Positions 48,219 to 58,861 of a stretch of DNA of 64,000 nt are shown piece after piece. How positions within the stretch are numbered: the stretch's first letter is position 1; each line of letters starts with the position of its first letter. The notes below the pieces were generated by a model. It saw only the letters and a program-made list of their open reading frames with translations. It was not told the DNA's origin and searched no databases. The stretch comes from Liquidambar formosana (taxonomy: Eukaryota; Streptophyta; Magnoliopsida; Saxifragales; Altingiaceae): positions 25,497,278-25,561,277 of the forward strand of contig CM077824.1 of NCBI GenBank assembly GCA_039720395.1, given 5' to 3'. The position numbers were made by a program, and so were the translations under genes.

Positions 48219-48925
48219 CCATGTCATCCTCAGCCCAATTTTGACCCCTTTCGGCTTCCAAATGTGTTTCAGGGCTCAAATCAACTCCGATTTTGACGAA
48301 ACGAAAGCCAAAACGACCGTGTTTCGAAGGGGAATGTAATTTGAGTCACTTGAGGGAAAGAAACCCTAGCCATGGCTGCATGGTTGGGTCCTACAAAGGT
48401 GGTTAACCGCTATGCCTCACTATCGCTTAGCTTAGGTATGCACATAAGGTCGCACCGAATGCTTTCCAATTCGAAATTCAACCTCCCTAAACACATTTGG
48501 GGATGAAATTAAGACTAATCAAGGTCAAATGAGTAGTCATAGAGTGAAAATCATGAGCCAATTCGGGCTAACCCGAAGTAGGTCTCTTAGCCAACCTGAG
48601 CCTTGTTGAGCCATTCTAATCCCGAACCATCAATTCATCGAATTGAACTCATAAATACCTCAAATGCAACCATATGAACTCCAATTGGCAACTTGGAGAT
48701 CATTTCAAGGTCACATGGAAAGTTTGTGACCAAAAAGACGATTATGCCCCTCAAGTCACAAAAGTTCTTATTAACCCTCAAGATCAACTCCAAATCGAAC
48801 CATAATTCATGCACACCATCCTTAGGACCCTAGAAACTCAATGCAAAAGACTAGACTCAAAAAGGAAACAAAAAGACACATGCAATGACGAACCCTAGCT
48901 AAGGTGGCAAAAATGGGGTGTGACA

Positions 48926-49153
48926 CCCCTTATGACTCTTGAGCTAAATATAGCTTTATCTCATGGTTTAGCTCTCCCACTGGAGATGCTTTTAGTTATT
49001 TCTATGTTTTTTTATAAAAATTCTAATTTACATAAAGTTAGCTTCGAAGTTCTAATCTCCATTAGCAAAGTTTGTATATATTATTGGCAAAAGGGGAAAA
49101 TGTGATTAGATTTAAGCATTTCCTTTTAATAAAATAGATTTTTATTATTATTA
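48926..49153. other. Flanking sequence with a possible MITE end
   Basis: No gene. The word CTCCCACTGGAGATGC at about 48982-48997 resembles the ends of some plant MITEs, but no partner end is visible. Confidence 0.3.
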
Positions 49154-50265
49154 CTCCCTCTGTCCCATAAAGATAGACCATGTTTGACAAAACACGCCGT
49201 TTAAGAAAAATCATCATTGCATTAACTTGTCATTTTTTAAACTCCATCTTTTTAAAAGTACAATTCTTTAGTTGGTATTAGGTTTTGTGTTGAAAGTAAT
49301 AATTGAAATAAGGGTAAAATGAAGAAAATTACCCTCAAGTTTGGGATAGGTTTCAATTTGGTATCCTTAAGTTTAAAGGGGTCAATTAGGTACCTAGACT
49401 TTCAAATGTATTCAATTTGGGGCCTACCGTTTGGTCAACTAATGGTGATTCAACCATTTGACCAATAATTTTTAAAATATGCCAACTTTGCCCTTATTTT
49501 GTACATGAATGCCCTATTTTTCCATTGTCAAGGATCCAAAGCCTATATTAAGCTTTTTGACCCAAAACTCACCTTTTATCTCTCTTCCTACATAGATTCC
49601 ACAAGATTCACCCATGTTACTCTCTCTTTCTCTCTCTCTCTCTCTCTTGTTAGATCATAGGCAAGCAAGATCAAAATTTTTTTTTTCAAAGGTAATGTTT
49701 TCATCTTCGTCTCTCTTTCTCTCTATTTTGTTTTAGTTCCTTAGAATTTTATTTTTCTTTGTTTTGATGAAGCACACTTTCTATATGGAATACACGAAAT
49801 ATATATATATCTATCTATATATATCTCTCTCTCTCTCTCTATGTATATATATATATATATTGTGTTCATATTCCCCCCCCCCCTCAATGTGTAGCATCAT
49901 GGCATCAAGTTCATCATAGTCAAGCTGAACTTTGCACTGTCGAATGATAATTGTGACTTGTAAATTTGGAATTGTTAAAGAAGTTGTTCATCCAAAATGT
50001 TATTGATAAAACAATGTAGTTTAAGTGAAGGGCAGTAACGTCAATTTGATGCCAATCATTAACGGTGTTAGTCAACAAACTATTTGGGTACCTAATTGAC
50101 CCCTTTTAAACTTAGGGCTACCAAACTGAAACCTACCCCAAACTTGGGGGTAGTTTTTTGCATTTTACCCTTGAAATAAAAAAGGGTAATATAAGAAAGT
50201 TAAAAAAATTAGGATTTGACTTTTCAAAATGGACAAACATTTTGAGACCAAAAAAGTATAAAATG
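49154..50265. mobile_element. Stowaway-like element, right end unclear, split by a Mutator-type MITE
   Basis: Left end CTCCCTCTGTCCCATAAAG after TA is the typical Stowaway-like terminus. The body runs to 49311, is split by the element 49312-50170, and seems to go on (ATGGACAAACATTTTGAGACC) to about 50265. The right terminal repeat is not recognisable. Confidence 0.5.
49312..50170. mobile_element. Mutator-type MITE with long inverted ends and 9-bp target duplication
   Basis: 859 bp. Ends GGGTAAAATG and CATTTTACCC open inverted repeats of about 85 bp that match with a few changes. The target duplication ttgaaataa is at 49303-49311 and 50171-50179, the length typical for Mutator-like elements. 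The inside has CT and AT microsatellites (49620-49650, 49799-49862) and a C11 run, and no coding frame. Confidence 0.8.
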
Positions 50266-51049
50266 GCACCCAAGTTTTGTAAAGGAAGAAGAACCTAGCC
50301 AATGTTGGACTTGGACCCAAAAACACACGCGCCCGCACCGAGCCGGGTCGGGTTAGGTCAAGTAAGACTGACCCATGTGTGTTATTTTTTAAGCAAAATT
50401 TAATTTTTGCTCATTCGAATTAATTACTATTAAGAGTTGTGTCTGTGAGCCCAAAATAGTCATGACTATAAGACGCGTCTGATCAATGTGCCTTATGCTT
50501 GTTTTGAAGAGTCACCACTGAGTCTAGATAAACCCCATTTTGTACATTCTGAGTCATCATTATTAGAGAGAGAGTAAGGACACAATGGGATCGCCAAACA
50601 CATCGATTGCAGTACCTCTTTTGTGCGTGCAGATCATTGTATCCTGGAAGGCAGAAGTCTGAGAAACTCAAAGCACCAAGTAAGGGGCGAAATTTGTCTT
50701 TAAGGACATAGTGTCAAACGCTAACCTTGATCAATCCATTTTTGTTTTAATAATCTTCTGCCTATTGTAAGTTTGTGATTTTCTAGAATTTATTTCGTTA
50801 TGTTTGTGTTTTATATGCTTACTGTTTTGACAGAATTATAAAAGTAACACATAGTTTCCAACAACTATTACAAGGATTTGAAACAAAAACCTTCCCTTTT
50901 AAGAGGGGAAGAGGTGCTGCTAGGCCAACATGTCATTGGCTCAAATATGTAACAATCTAAACCTCTCAATAATAATGGATTTGTATAACAATCCAAACCT
51001 CTTAATAGATCAAGGATGTCTTATATAAGTACTATCAAGAAAAAAAAAT
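50266..51049. other. Intergenic sequence
   Basis: I see no gene, repeat pair or RNA in this stretch. Codon-like frames are short and featureless. Confidence 0.4.
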
Positions 51050-51051
51050 TA

Positions 51052-51299
51052 CTCCCTCTATTCTTAACTGATTGGCCTCCTTTCATTTTTGGGATGTTTC
51101 AAAATTATTGTCCTATTTCAAAAGTCAATGATTTTTTTTATTTTATTTCCTAAAATATATACCCTTAAAAGGGTATTCTCTCTATTCCCAATGTTTTGTA
51201 GGGTAAAATTGGAATGTCAAAACATATATATTGATGTGAAAACATTAAATTAAAAGCATTTTTTTTCCAAAGGGGATGGTTAATTAGGAACGAAGGGAG
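51052..51299. mobile_element. Stowaway MITE
   Basis: 248 bp with TA on both sides (51050-51051, 51300-51301), ends CTCCCTCTATTCTTAACT and GTTAATTAGGAACGAAGGGAG in inverted orientation, AT-rich body without ORF. All are marks of Tc1/mariner-derived Stowaway MITEs. Confidence 0.8.
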
Positions 51300-51317
51300 T
51301 ATAAATTTAGAAATCTT

Positions 51318-52649
51318 TGTTGTTCCAAGTATATAACCCTAGAGGGGGGTGAATAGGGTTATAGCAAATTAAAAACTAATTACAAACTTAAAATTAGTTT
51401 ATTGCAAGTAAGAATAAATATAAGAACAAGTAATAACAAAGAGATTAAGAGGAAAAGAATGCAAACGATGTTAACGAGGTTCGGCTCCCGCCTACGTTCT
51501 CGCCTCAAGAGCTTGCTTGAGGATTCACCAATCCACTATACCAATCTCCTTCAAGGGTGGAGATCAAACCTTTACGACACCAATTGTTCTTCACTAACAC
51601 TTATACAAGAACACTTCTCAAATGCTTACAAATTGGGGCTTCTCTCAACCCTTTGATACAAGATGAATAGTGGTTGTTTTTGTGCTAAGAAAGCTCTCTT
51701 AAAAGAGTACATACACAACAATTGATTGCACACTCAGCTATTGATTGAATCTCAATGAATGCTCATAAGTGAAGTTAGGGCTTGTAATGAATGATGTTGT
51801 TTGTAGCTTAATGAATGATCATAAATGAGTTTGATGCTTGTATATATAGCCCAAGGGGTTAATATGACCGTTTTGTAGCAATAAATGCTAGGAAAAGATA
51901 GTTTGGTGGGCATTTAATTCACAAAAGACCATTAAAAAACTAGCCGTTATGTGATTTAGGCATCTTAAAACGATTTCAGACGTCTGATTCTGTTTAAGAC
52001 ATCTTATTCAAGCATCTTAAAAAACTAGAGGGTAGTTTTAACTAAGGATCTTTTAGGTCACTGTTCATGAGGATTTCAGATGTCTTGAACTTATTTCAGA
52101 CATCTTAAACTTATTTAAGACATCTTATTAAGATGTCTTAAAAAACCAGAGAAGATATATTTTGAGATCTTTATATTTCAGACGTCTTAAACATGATTCA
52201 GATGTCTTAAACTCAATTAAGACATTTTAAAGTTCTGCAGAAAGAATTTCTTTTAAGACCTTAAGACTTGATAAACAAAGGGTTATTTTAATGAGTCAAA
52301 AGACTCTAAACATGATAATTATAGTTCATTTTAAGAGTTAACATGATAATGCATGAACCTAAAGCCCTTAATTTACAAACGAGATTCAAATGGGATCAAT
52401 CTTACATTGAGTCCTATATTTCTCACATAAGTCTTTACTTACTTTTCTTTTTGGTTTGAATTGATGATTCTTTTTTATGCCCATACATGCTTCATGCATG
52501 TCCAATGCCTTGATGAGTCAAATGTTCCATGATATCTCTATGGGATTAGATTCACCTGTCTTGAGCTTGATTTAAACTTGTTAGAACTTAAGACTCTCTA
52601 ATGTATTGTTATCATCAAAATAATAGGATTGAAACCATTTAGGCCAACA
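51318..52649 (-). mobile_element. Solo LTR of another copia family (SIRE/Maximus-like)
   Basis: On the minus strand begins TGTTGGCCTAAATGG (52649) and ends near GGAACAACA (51318). 1332 bp. Flanks atctt / atctc match at four of five positions, an imperfect target duplication. The words GGGGGGTGAATAGGG and AACGAGGTTCGGC near one end, and the TTTGATGATAACAATAC start, are typical of SIRE/Maximus-type LTRs in my memory of the family. No internal part. Confidence 0.6.
51970..52230. repeat. Cluster of AGACGTCT-type palindromes in the solo LTR
   Basis: About ten words of the form (C/A)AGA(C/T)(G/A)TCTTA, among them CAGACGTCTG, AAGACATCTTA, AAGATGTCTTA and CAGACGTCTTA, spaced 15-50 bp. ACGT-core palindromes are bZIP-type binding sites; an enhancer role in U3 is inference. 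Confidence 0.65.
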
Positions 52650-52830
52650 ATCTCTTTATCTAAAAAATAATCCTTCATTTTTTTCTCAAATATGTAGCTA
52701 TATTGTCCACTCAAATAAAAGTAACAAATAAACAATACAAAACATTTAGCATTATGGTTTCTCATGGAATTAGAAATATATATACTTTAATGTGATAAGA
52801 AGTATTTCAACAGTCTTGATCAATATATAT

Positions 52831-53869
52831 TGTGTGGGGGCTTTTTTGCCTCTGAGCTTAACCCCCTGGGTGTTTATGCTCTTGAGCTGACCCCCCCCCC
52901 CCACGAAAGGTATTGTGGCTTTGTCCCACATCGGAATGTGGGCGCCTCCTACCCTGCTATATTAGCCTGAGCTTGAGCGAAGGGTGTACCACTACTTCTA
53001 GCAGGGTGTACCACTACTTCTAGTAGTGGTAAACCCTTCACTCAAGCTCAGGCTAAGCCACAATACCTTCCATGGGGGGGGGGGGGGTCAGCTCAAAAGC
53101 ACAAACACCCAGAGGGTTAAGCTTAGAGGCAAAAAACCCCCCACACAAAAAGGCGCCTTTTTGTGTGGGGGTTTTTTGCTCTTGAGCTTAACCCCCCCAC
53201 GGAAGGTATTGTTTGTTTGTCCCACATCAGAATGTGGGCGCCTCCCACCCTGCCATATTAGCCTGAGTGTAGGCGTAGGGTGTACCACTACTTCGGAAGG
53301 TATTGTTTGTTTGTCCCACATCGGAATGTGGGCGCCTCCCACCCTGCCATATTAGCCTGAGCGTAGAAGTAGTGGTACACCCTTTGCCTACGCTCAGGCT
53401 AATATGAAGTAGTGGTACACCCTTCGCCTACACTCAGGCTAATATGAAGTAGTGGTACACCCTTCGCCTACACTCAAGCTAATATGGCAGGGTGGGAGGC
53501 GCCCATATTTCAATGTGGGACAAACAAACAATACCTTCCGTGGGGGGGTAAGCTCAGGCAAAATTCCCTCACACAAAAAGGTGCCTTTTTGTGAGAGGGT
53601 TTTCTTACCCCCCCCCACGGAAGGTATTGTGGCTTTGTCCCACATCAGAATGTGGGCGCCTCCCACCCTGTCATATTAGCCTGAGCATAGGCGAAGGGTG
53701 TACCACTACTCCTAGGTGTAGGCGAAGGGTGTACCACTACTTCTAGAAGTAGTGGTACACCTTTCGCTTACACTCAGGCTAATATGGCAGGGTAGGAGGC
53801 GCCCACATTCCAATGTGGGACAAAGCCAGAATACCTTTCGTGGGGGGTGGGTAAGAAAACCCTCACACA
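52831..53869. mobile_element. Row of three fused palindromic (fold-back) units
   Basis: Outer ends TGTGTGGGGG (52831) and CCCTCACACA (53869), flanked by tatat on both sides (low complexity, so weak). Inside, the words GGTATTGTGGCTTTGTCCCACATC, AATGTGGGCGCCTCC and GTGTACCACTACTTC recur on both strands. Three palindromes follow each other, joined by AAAAAGGCGCCTTTTT (53147-53163) and AAAAAGGTGCCTTTTT (53576-53591). Runs of C or G (up to 13) sit at fixed places. Open frames here (e.g. 53026-53355) are mirror images of each other and not genes. Confidence 0.7.
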
Positions 53870-54017
53870 TATATAATGTCATATTATTTGTATATAAGAT
53901 GGCATTACCCTATTATCTTTGATAAGGAGGTTTCCTATCATAGATTATCTCATAATATTTATATATACATACAATGATACAATATATCCACCGAAAATAT
54001 TCATAGCACTATTGTAT

Positions 54018-54417
54018 GAGGGCATTTATTGCCATTACAAAAATTCATTTCTATTCCTCATTTAAACTTTTGTGAAAAATATAAAAGGATTTTGTGAAAA
54101 CTAAACGCGTTGTCTATTAGAAAACATCATTTTCAAAAACTGTAGAAGAAAGTTTTTCCAACATGTCTTTTAAGTGGATTTTTTTGCTACATTTCAAGAA
54201 AACTTTTCTAAAAATAAAGAAAGAGATCGTAAATAATCAAAAGGTCTCTTCAAACAATAATTTTTGAAAAAACTTTCTTCTACAATTTTTTAAATAATGT
54301 TTTCTAGTTGATAACGTGCTAGGTTTCACGAAATCCTTTTATATTATTCATAAAACCTTAAAAAGTGTAAATTAAGTCGGGGATACAAATGAATTTTGTG
54401 GTGACAATAGCTTGCCT
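54018..54417. mobile_element. Fold-back/MITE-like element with 140-bp arms
   Basis: The left arm (54018-54160) and the reverse complement of the right arm (54270-54417) share words such as AAAATTCATTT, ATATAAAAGGATTT, GTGAAA, TAGAAAACAT and TGTAGAAGAAAGTTTTT. I judge them roughly three quarters alike. There is a short AT-rich loop and no clear target duplication. Non-coding. Confidence 0.6.
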
Positions 54418-54440
54418 ATTATAGTATTAGTTAAACTTCA

Positions 54441-54444
54441 AAAA

Positions 54445-54476
<32 letters not shown>

Positions 54477-54530
54477 CTATATATAGATATATATAAAAGA
54501 AGAAGAAGAAGAAGAAGAAGAAAAAGAAGA
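54441..54530. repeat. AT and GAA microsatellites
   Basis: (AT)n with a TATATCTATATATAGATATA palindrome, then (AGA)n at about 54497-54524. Confidence 0.85.
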
Positions 54531-54532
54531 CA

Positions 54533-55098
54533 TTCTATGAAGCACGGACACGGACATGTACGTGACACAATTATGATACAACACAGACATTCCAACATGG
54601 AAATTTCTAAAAATATAAAGACAAGACATGGCACGGAGAGGATACAACAGTAAATAAAATAATAAAATAATATTTATAATTATTTATGCAATTTTTAATT
54701 TTTTAAAAAAAAATATTACATCCGATCATAAGAAGCGTCTTATGGTAGAAAACCATTCTTCTTTAAGGCAAATATGCCGTGTGCCTAAAATTGTTTATAA
54801 TAAGGAATTTTCAGTTTTTGCAAAAGCACCCATTAATTGTTTATAATAACTAAAATTACTTCTTTTAAAACAATTTAAATTTCTATTTTTTACCCCGCCG
54901 TGTCCCTTCCATGTCGATGCTATGTCCCTACCGTGTCCTTGCCGTGTCCGATATTAATCTTTTTTTTTTAATTTTATTTAATAGACACACATGGGAATTG
55001 TCCGACATGTGATGAGAGCGTATCAAAGGCATGTCCGTGTCCAACACGTGTCGGACACAACCACGACACTTTCCTAGGCGTATCCGTACTTCATAGAA
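54533..55098. mobile_element. Inverted-repeat element with GTGTCCG-rich ends
   Basis: Ends TTCTATGAAGCACGGA and TCCGTACTTCATAGAA are inverted; gaca is on both sides. The body is rich in cgtgtcc / ggacacg words on both strands. No ORF. Similar GTGTCC-rich sequences are common in plant genomes; I cannot name the family. Confidence 0.5.
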
Positions 55099-55372
55099 GA
55101 CACTTGATGTCCGTGTAAAAAGCAACAGGTCATAAAAAAGGAGAAACAAAGAAAACCTTAACCCCCCCTAATGTTCCAAGAAAAAAAGTCATAAAAGATT
55201 GAAAGTTGAAACACATCATATCTATCATTTTTTTTAAGGATAATACTTGGCTCTTCACAGTGGAAGAACAACTCCTCTTCCCTCCCAGTCATATTATACC
55301 AATGAGAATTGATTGTGTACATGTATCTTTATGTTATGTTATTATAGACATGCATCTATATATCCATGTATA

Positions 55373-55654
55373 TCTATACTACCTATAAAAGGCTGAATGT
55401 CAGAAAATCTTTTGATTGACCAATATACCCTTATTACATATTTTAAATACATCACTACCTTTATACACAATACATTGATTAGAAGAGGAAATAGGAATAT
55501 AAAATATAAAACACATAAAGAGGAAATAAGAATATAAAACACATAAATATAAATAGGAATTCAAAGTATACTATAATTTGTATACTTTAATTCATAAAAT
55601 CACATAAATAGGAAATCAAATTCGTATAAAAACCTAAATCTTAACATATATCAT
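55373..55654 (+). mobile_element. Possible Helitron 5' end
   Basis: TCTATACTACCTATAAAAGG after an A, followed by GACCAATATACCCTTA, resembles the 5' end of plant Helitrons (TC start, TATAAAAGG, CCAATATACCC). No hairpin plus CTRR end was found. The right limit given here is only where the next repeat begins. Confidence 0.35.
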
Positions 55655-57168
55655 AGTAGACACCCCATTTTCATCCCTCCATTCACACCTCTCCATCTCC
55701 CATGCATTATCACGTGTAGAGAATTGCATCATTTTGGCACAAAATCTTTTTATTTAAGTTCTATACATCCCAAAGAATCCATGGTATCTTCCGGGATTCA
55801 ATTTGGTTAAGTCTTGATAGCTAATAAGAACTTTTGCGACTTGGAGGGCATTTACGTCATTTCACTTGCATAATTTTTATTTGATATCCAATTCTCACCA
55901 AATTCATCCTGGAATGATCCTAATGACCTTAGGATGTCATTTTTAGGCTTGGCTTAAAATTTGGTTAAGTTTGGAGATGATTTGCTTAAGGATGATCCAA
56001 GTAGGCTCGATTTCACTCCGTTTGTCGTTCCTTCTTATAATTGCTTCGTAATTTGATCCAATTGAGTTCAACTAATGCTTCATTAATGTTAATTGGGTGT
56101 TAATTAAGGTGTATTAATGTTTGGAATTATTTTTGGGAGAGTTTGATTTCAACTAGGACTCCATTAGGGTTCAAACCTTAATGTTATCCTAGTAAGCCTT
56201 AATTGATCTCTATGAGCCATATGGGCTTAACCCTTGATTAATTGACCAAGTGTAGCTCAATTAGGATCATTTTAACCACGTTTTGAATATAGAATTGAGT
56301 CATGGTCATTTTAAGACCAAAATCAATGAATTTGGACTTAAAATGGGCAAAATACATAGCATAAAGGGATAAGCATGCACCAAAGTGCACTAAAAAGGCT
56401 ATTGGTGGCCGTATGGCCACCAAAGAAGGCCAAACGGCCACCTATGGAGTGCCAAACGGCCACCCAAGGTGCCAAACGGCCACCAAGGGTGCCCAGTTGG
56501 CCTTCGATGGTGTTTCGCCCAATCTTGAACTCTTTAGAGTCCTTCTCTCACTCCAACTCGAATTTCCTCCGGATTTTTGAAGAGTTTGAGATAGGAACCA
56601 GATCTTCAGAGTGTTTGAGGGCCCTTGGATCATCCCTAGCTAGATCCAATCTTGGCTATTCATTCCACCCACCTTTCATTATAAATAGGGGTCCTCCCTT
56701 CCTTCATTCTACACCAAGTCTTAGTAGAGTATTCCTAAGCAAATGAAGAGCTTGAGTTCTTGAGTGTGGGGTGAACATTCCTATTAGTGTTTGAGACTCA
56801 TTCTAAAGAAGAGCTTAGCTCAATAGTTAGTGGGGAACGTTCCTATTAGTACCCTCTAGCTTGCGACCCATTCTAGGGTTTGGAAGCGCAGAAGCTCTGC
56901 CCGACTTGCGACTCCCTCCTTTGAGGCTATCTTAAAGCTTAGAAAGCGTCAAAGCTTTGCCCAACTTCCGACTCAAAAACCCCGAGGTTGCAAACAAAAC
57001 TCTACCTCAGTTCTGTTAGGTATAATCTCTAAACACCATTGCCATGATGTAATTATTTATGTAATGATGCATGCTCCCATGAGTTTTATTATTCATAGGA
57101 TTATATTAGGAGATATAACATGCCACTAAGAAAGTTGATATGATTTTTCCCTCTTTCTTGGTACTGAG
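55655..57168 (+). repeat. Diverged Tat-type LTR, interrupted by copia H
   Basis: Starts near GTAGACACCCCATTTTCAT, shares AATAAGAACTTTTGCGACTT with LTR F (32026-32046 region), has a repeated GC-rich block at 56404-56502 in the U3 position and a TATA box (TATAAATA, 56680-56687). Copia H lies at 57169 after ctgag. The remaining part would be past the right end of H, outside the window. Confidence 0.6.
56404..56502. repeat. GGCCACC-type repeats in U3 of the diverged Tat LTR
   Basis: GGTGGCCGTATGGCCACC is palindromic. It is followed by four spaced copies of CCAAACGGCCACC-like units. It occupies the place of the palindromes in LTR F and in the host LTR, with different words. Confidence 0.65.
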
Positions 57169-58861
57169 TGTTGGGAATCTAACTAGGGAGGAAAACTACA
57201 AAGGCGGAATTAAAATTTTCCTACGATTCCCAAACCCATGAATCCGATTATGCATAATACAAAAAACATATACCCTAACTACCAAGAGAGTTGGGATTAC
57301 TTACAGTTGATTAATGTCTTCTCCTTTATGCTCCAAGCTTTTTCTTCTCCTTTTTGCTCCAAGCTTTGTCTTCGGACAGCGGTGAATGAGCAGCCCAAGT
57401 GTGCTGCCTCCAACAGTATCCACACCTAGCTAGAGCTTGTTGTCCTTTCCTTCTTCTTCCTCATGGTTGCTAGAGGTGGAGAAGAGGGAGAGAGAGAGAG
57501 GGAGAGCAGTAATTTTTCCAGCCAGCCCTTTGGGAGAATGATTGTGATGATGTCATCCCCTTATAGTGGGCATTATATAGCCCACTAATAGGGCCGGCCA
57601 AGGGGGGATTCCAAACCCTAATCTAATTTGTGTAATTACTCTTAATTACACAATTAGCCCACTAGTTTGCATCAAATACAAATTAGCCCCTTAAAGAACT
57701 TTTCTTTAATCACTTATACCCTTTCTCTCATAGACAATCAAGCTCTCTTAGCATGATCAGTGTGTGACCCATTGGGTTCACATCATCAAGTAGTAGGAAC
57801 AGCACAAGTTGTGCACAATGGACCACTTTCCATTAAGGGTCTAATTGAAACTCCTTTCAATTCCCTAATTGATTATAACTCATTTATATCAATTAGGGCT
57901 TCTACTAACCATGAGTAACACCTAGCATATGGCTCATGGTGTGGTCCTTAATGAGGTGAATAGTCATTTACAAAGAACCCTTCTGTTATAGTTTACAGGT
58001 TACAATTCCATCCTTCCATCAACACAATGTCTCCAATTGAACTAATAGGACATGGAAGTCTGTCAAGTCCCTAGTTCAATTACTTTATACTCATTCATTA
58101 ATATCAACTCAATGATGAACTTATGGAAACTCCTTTCCATATTCATTCTACCATGGGCCCATGGATTTAATGAGTTATATTCAATGAATGCTGTATGAGA
58201 CATTCACTCTCTTTTTCCTGAGAGTGATGGATTCCTTGTTGATCACTCACATGCCTTCACACACATAGCAGTAGGGCCAATGAACACCCTTACAGACCCT
58301 TGAATAGGATCTGCACTTAGTGTTATCAAACTTCTAAAGCTACATGTATAAGACAACCATGGTGTCTCAGGTCTAAGGATTACTTGTACCACTATAACAA
58401 TGAGAAACTGATTGACAGGCAGGTTAAAACTCTATTCAGTTTATCTCATATCTTTGGTCACATTCAGTGTACCTATTCTGATAATAGGCACCCACTTGTT
58501 GGTTGTAGTGTCTCCACACAAATAGCTTGAGACTAGCTATCCTCCTATAGAGTCAACCTAACAAGTGCTAGTCCTATGGTTCATTACTGTCCATCATAGT
58601 GAACCTTCAACTAGGAATGATTTAGGAGTTTAGTACAGCGATATATTTACAGTCTCAAAATTACAACCTTTTGTAATTTCATATTCTCAACTCTAACTCC
58701 ATGGACATATTATGTAAATATAAATGATGCATATAAACATAATAGAATAAGCCCTTTTATTAAATCAATAATAAATGTGACATATATAAATGAAATCAAT
58801 TGATTGTTCCTAATCCCTAAACAATCATCTCTATGATTGGCTCTAGGGCATAATCCTAACA
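57169..58861 (-). repeat. 3' LTR of copia H
   Basis: 1693 bp, reversed TGTTGGGAATCT...CCTAACA. The primer-side part has a duplicated word (CTTCTCCTTTTTGCTCCAAGC) at about 57320-57365. Only one LTR is visible, so its age is unknown. Confidence 0.88.

Larger units (their letters stand above)
1..48925 (-). mobile_element. Tat/Ogre-type Ty3/gypsy retrotransposon (host element), 3' part beyond the window
   Basis: This is a single minus-strand element that can be followed through seven later insertions, because its reading frames resume exactly at the 5-bp target duplications. Right to left the order is 5' LTR (48925-36260), primer site, gag with two zinc-knuckle-like motifs, protease, linker, candidate intron, RT, RNase H, second RNase H, integrase, then an antisense ORF. 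In established knowledge, RT-RNase H followed by an extra RNase H before integrase marks the plant Tat/Ogre group. The 3' LTR is not in the window, so neither insertion age nor target duplication can be read. All coding parts carry stops or frameshifts, so the element is dead. Without the insertions the part visible here would be roughly 18 kb, large as expected for Tat/Ogre elements. Confidence 0.85.
47291..48925 (-). repeat. 5' LTR of host Tat element, U3-side segment
   Basis: Starts (minus) TGTCACACCCC at 48925. Contains the 80-bp GC-rich palindrome (48138-48218), a TATA box CTATAAATA at 47951-47943, and, near 47300-47660, two tandem copies of a roughly 185-bp block (words gaatcccaaacatgcagtaaatc and atgcatacataccaatgg each occur twice). 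Confidence 0.85.

Noticed and set aside
51402..51656. 84-codon basic frame
   Set aside because: Lies fully within a solo LTR, starts without support, no domain recognised.
53026..53679. Overlapping frames of 75-109 codons on both strands
   Set aside because: They mirror each other because the DNA is palindromic; low complexity and no motif.
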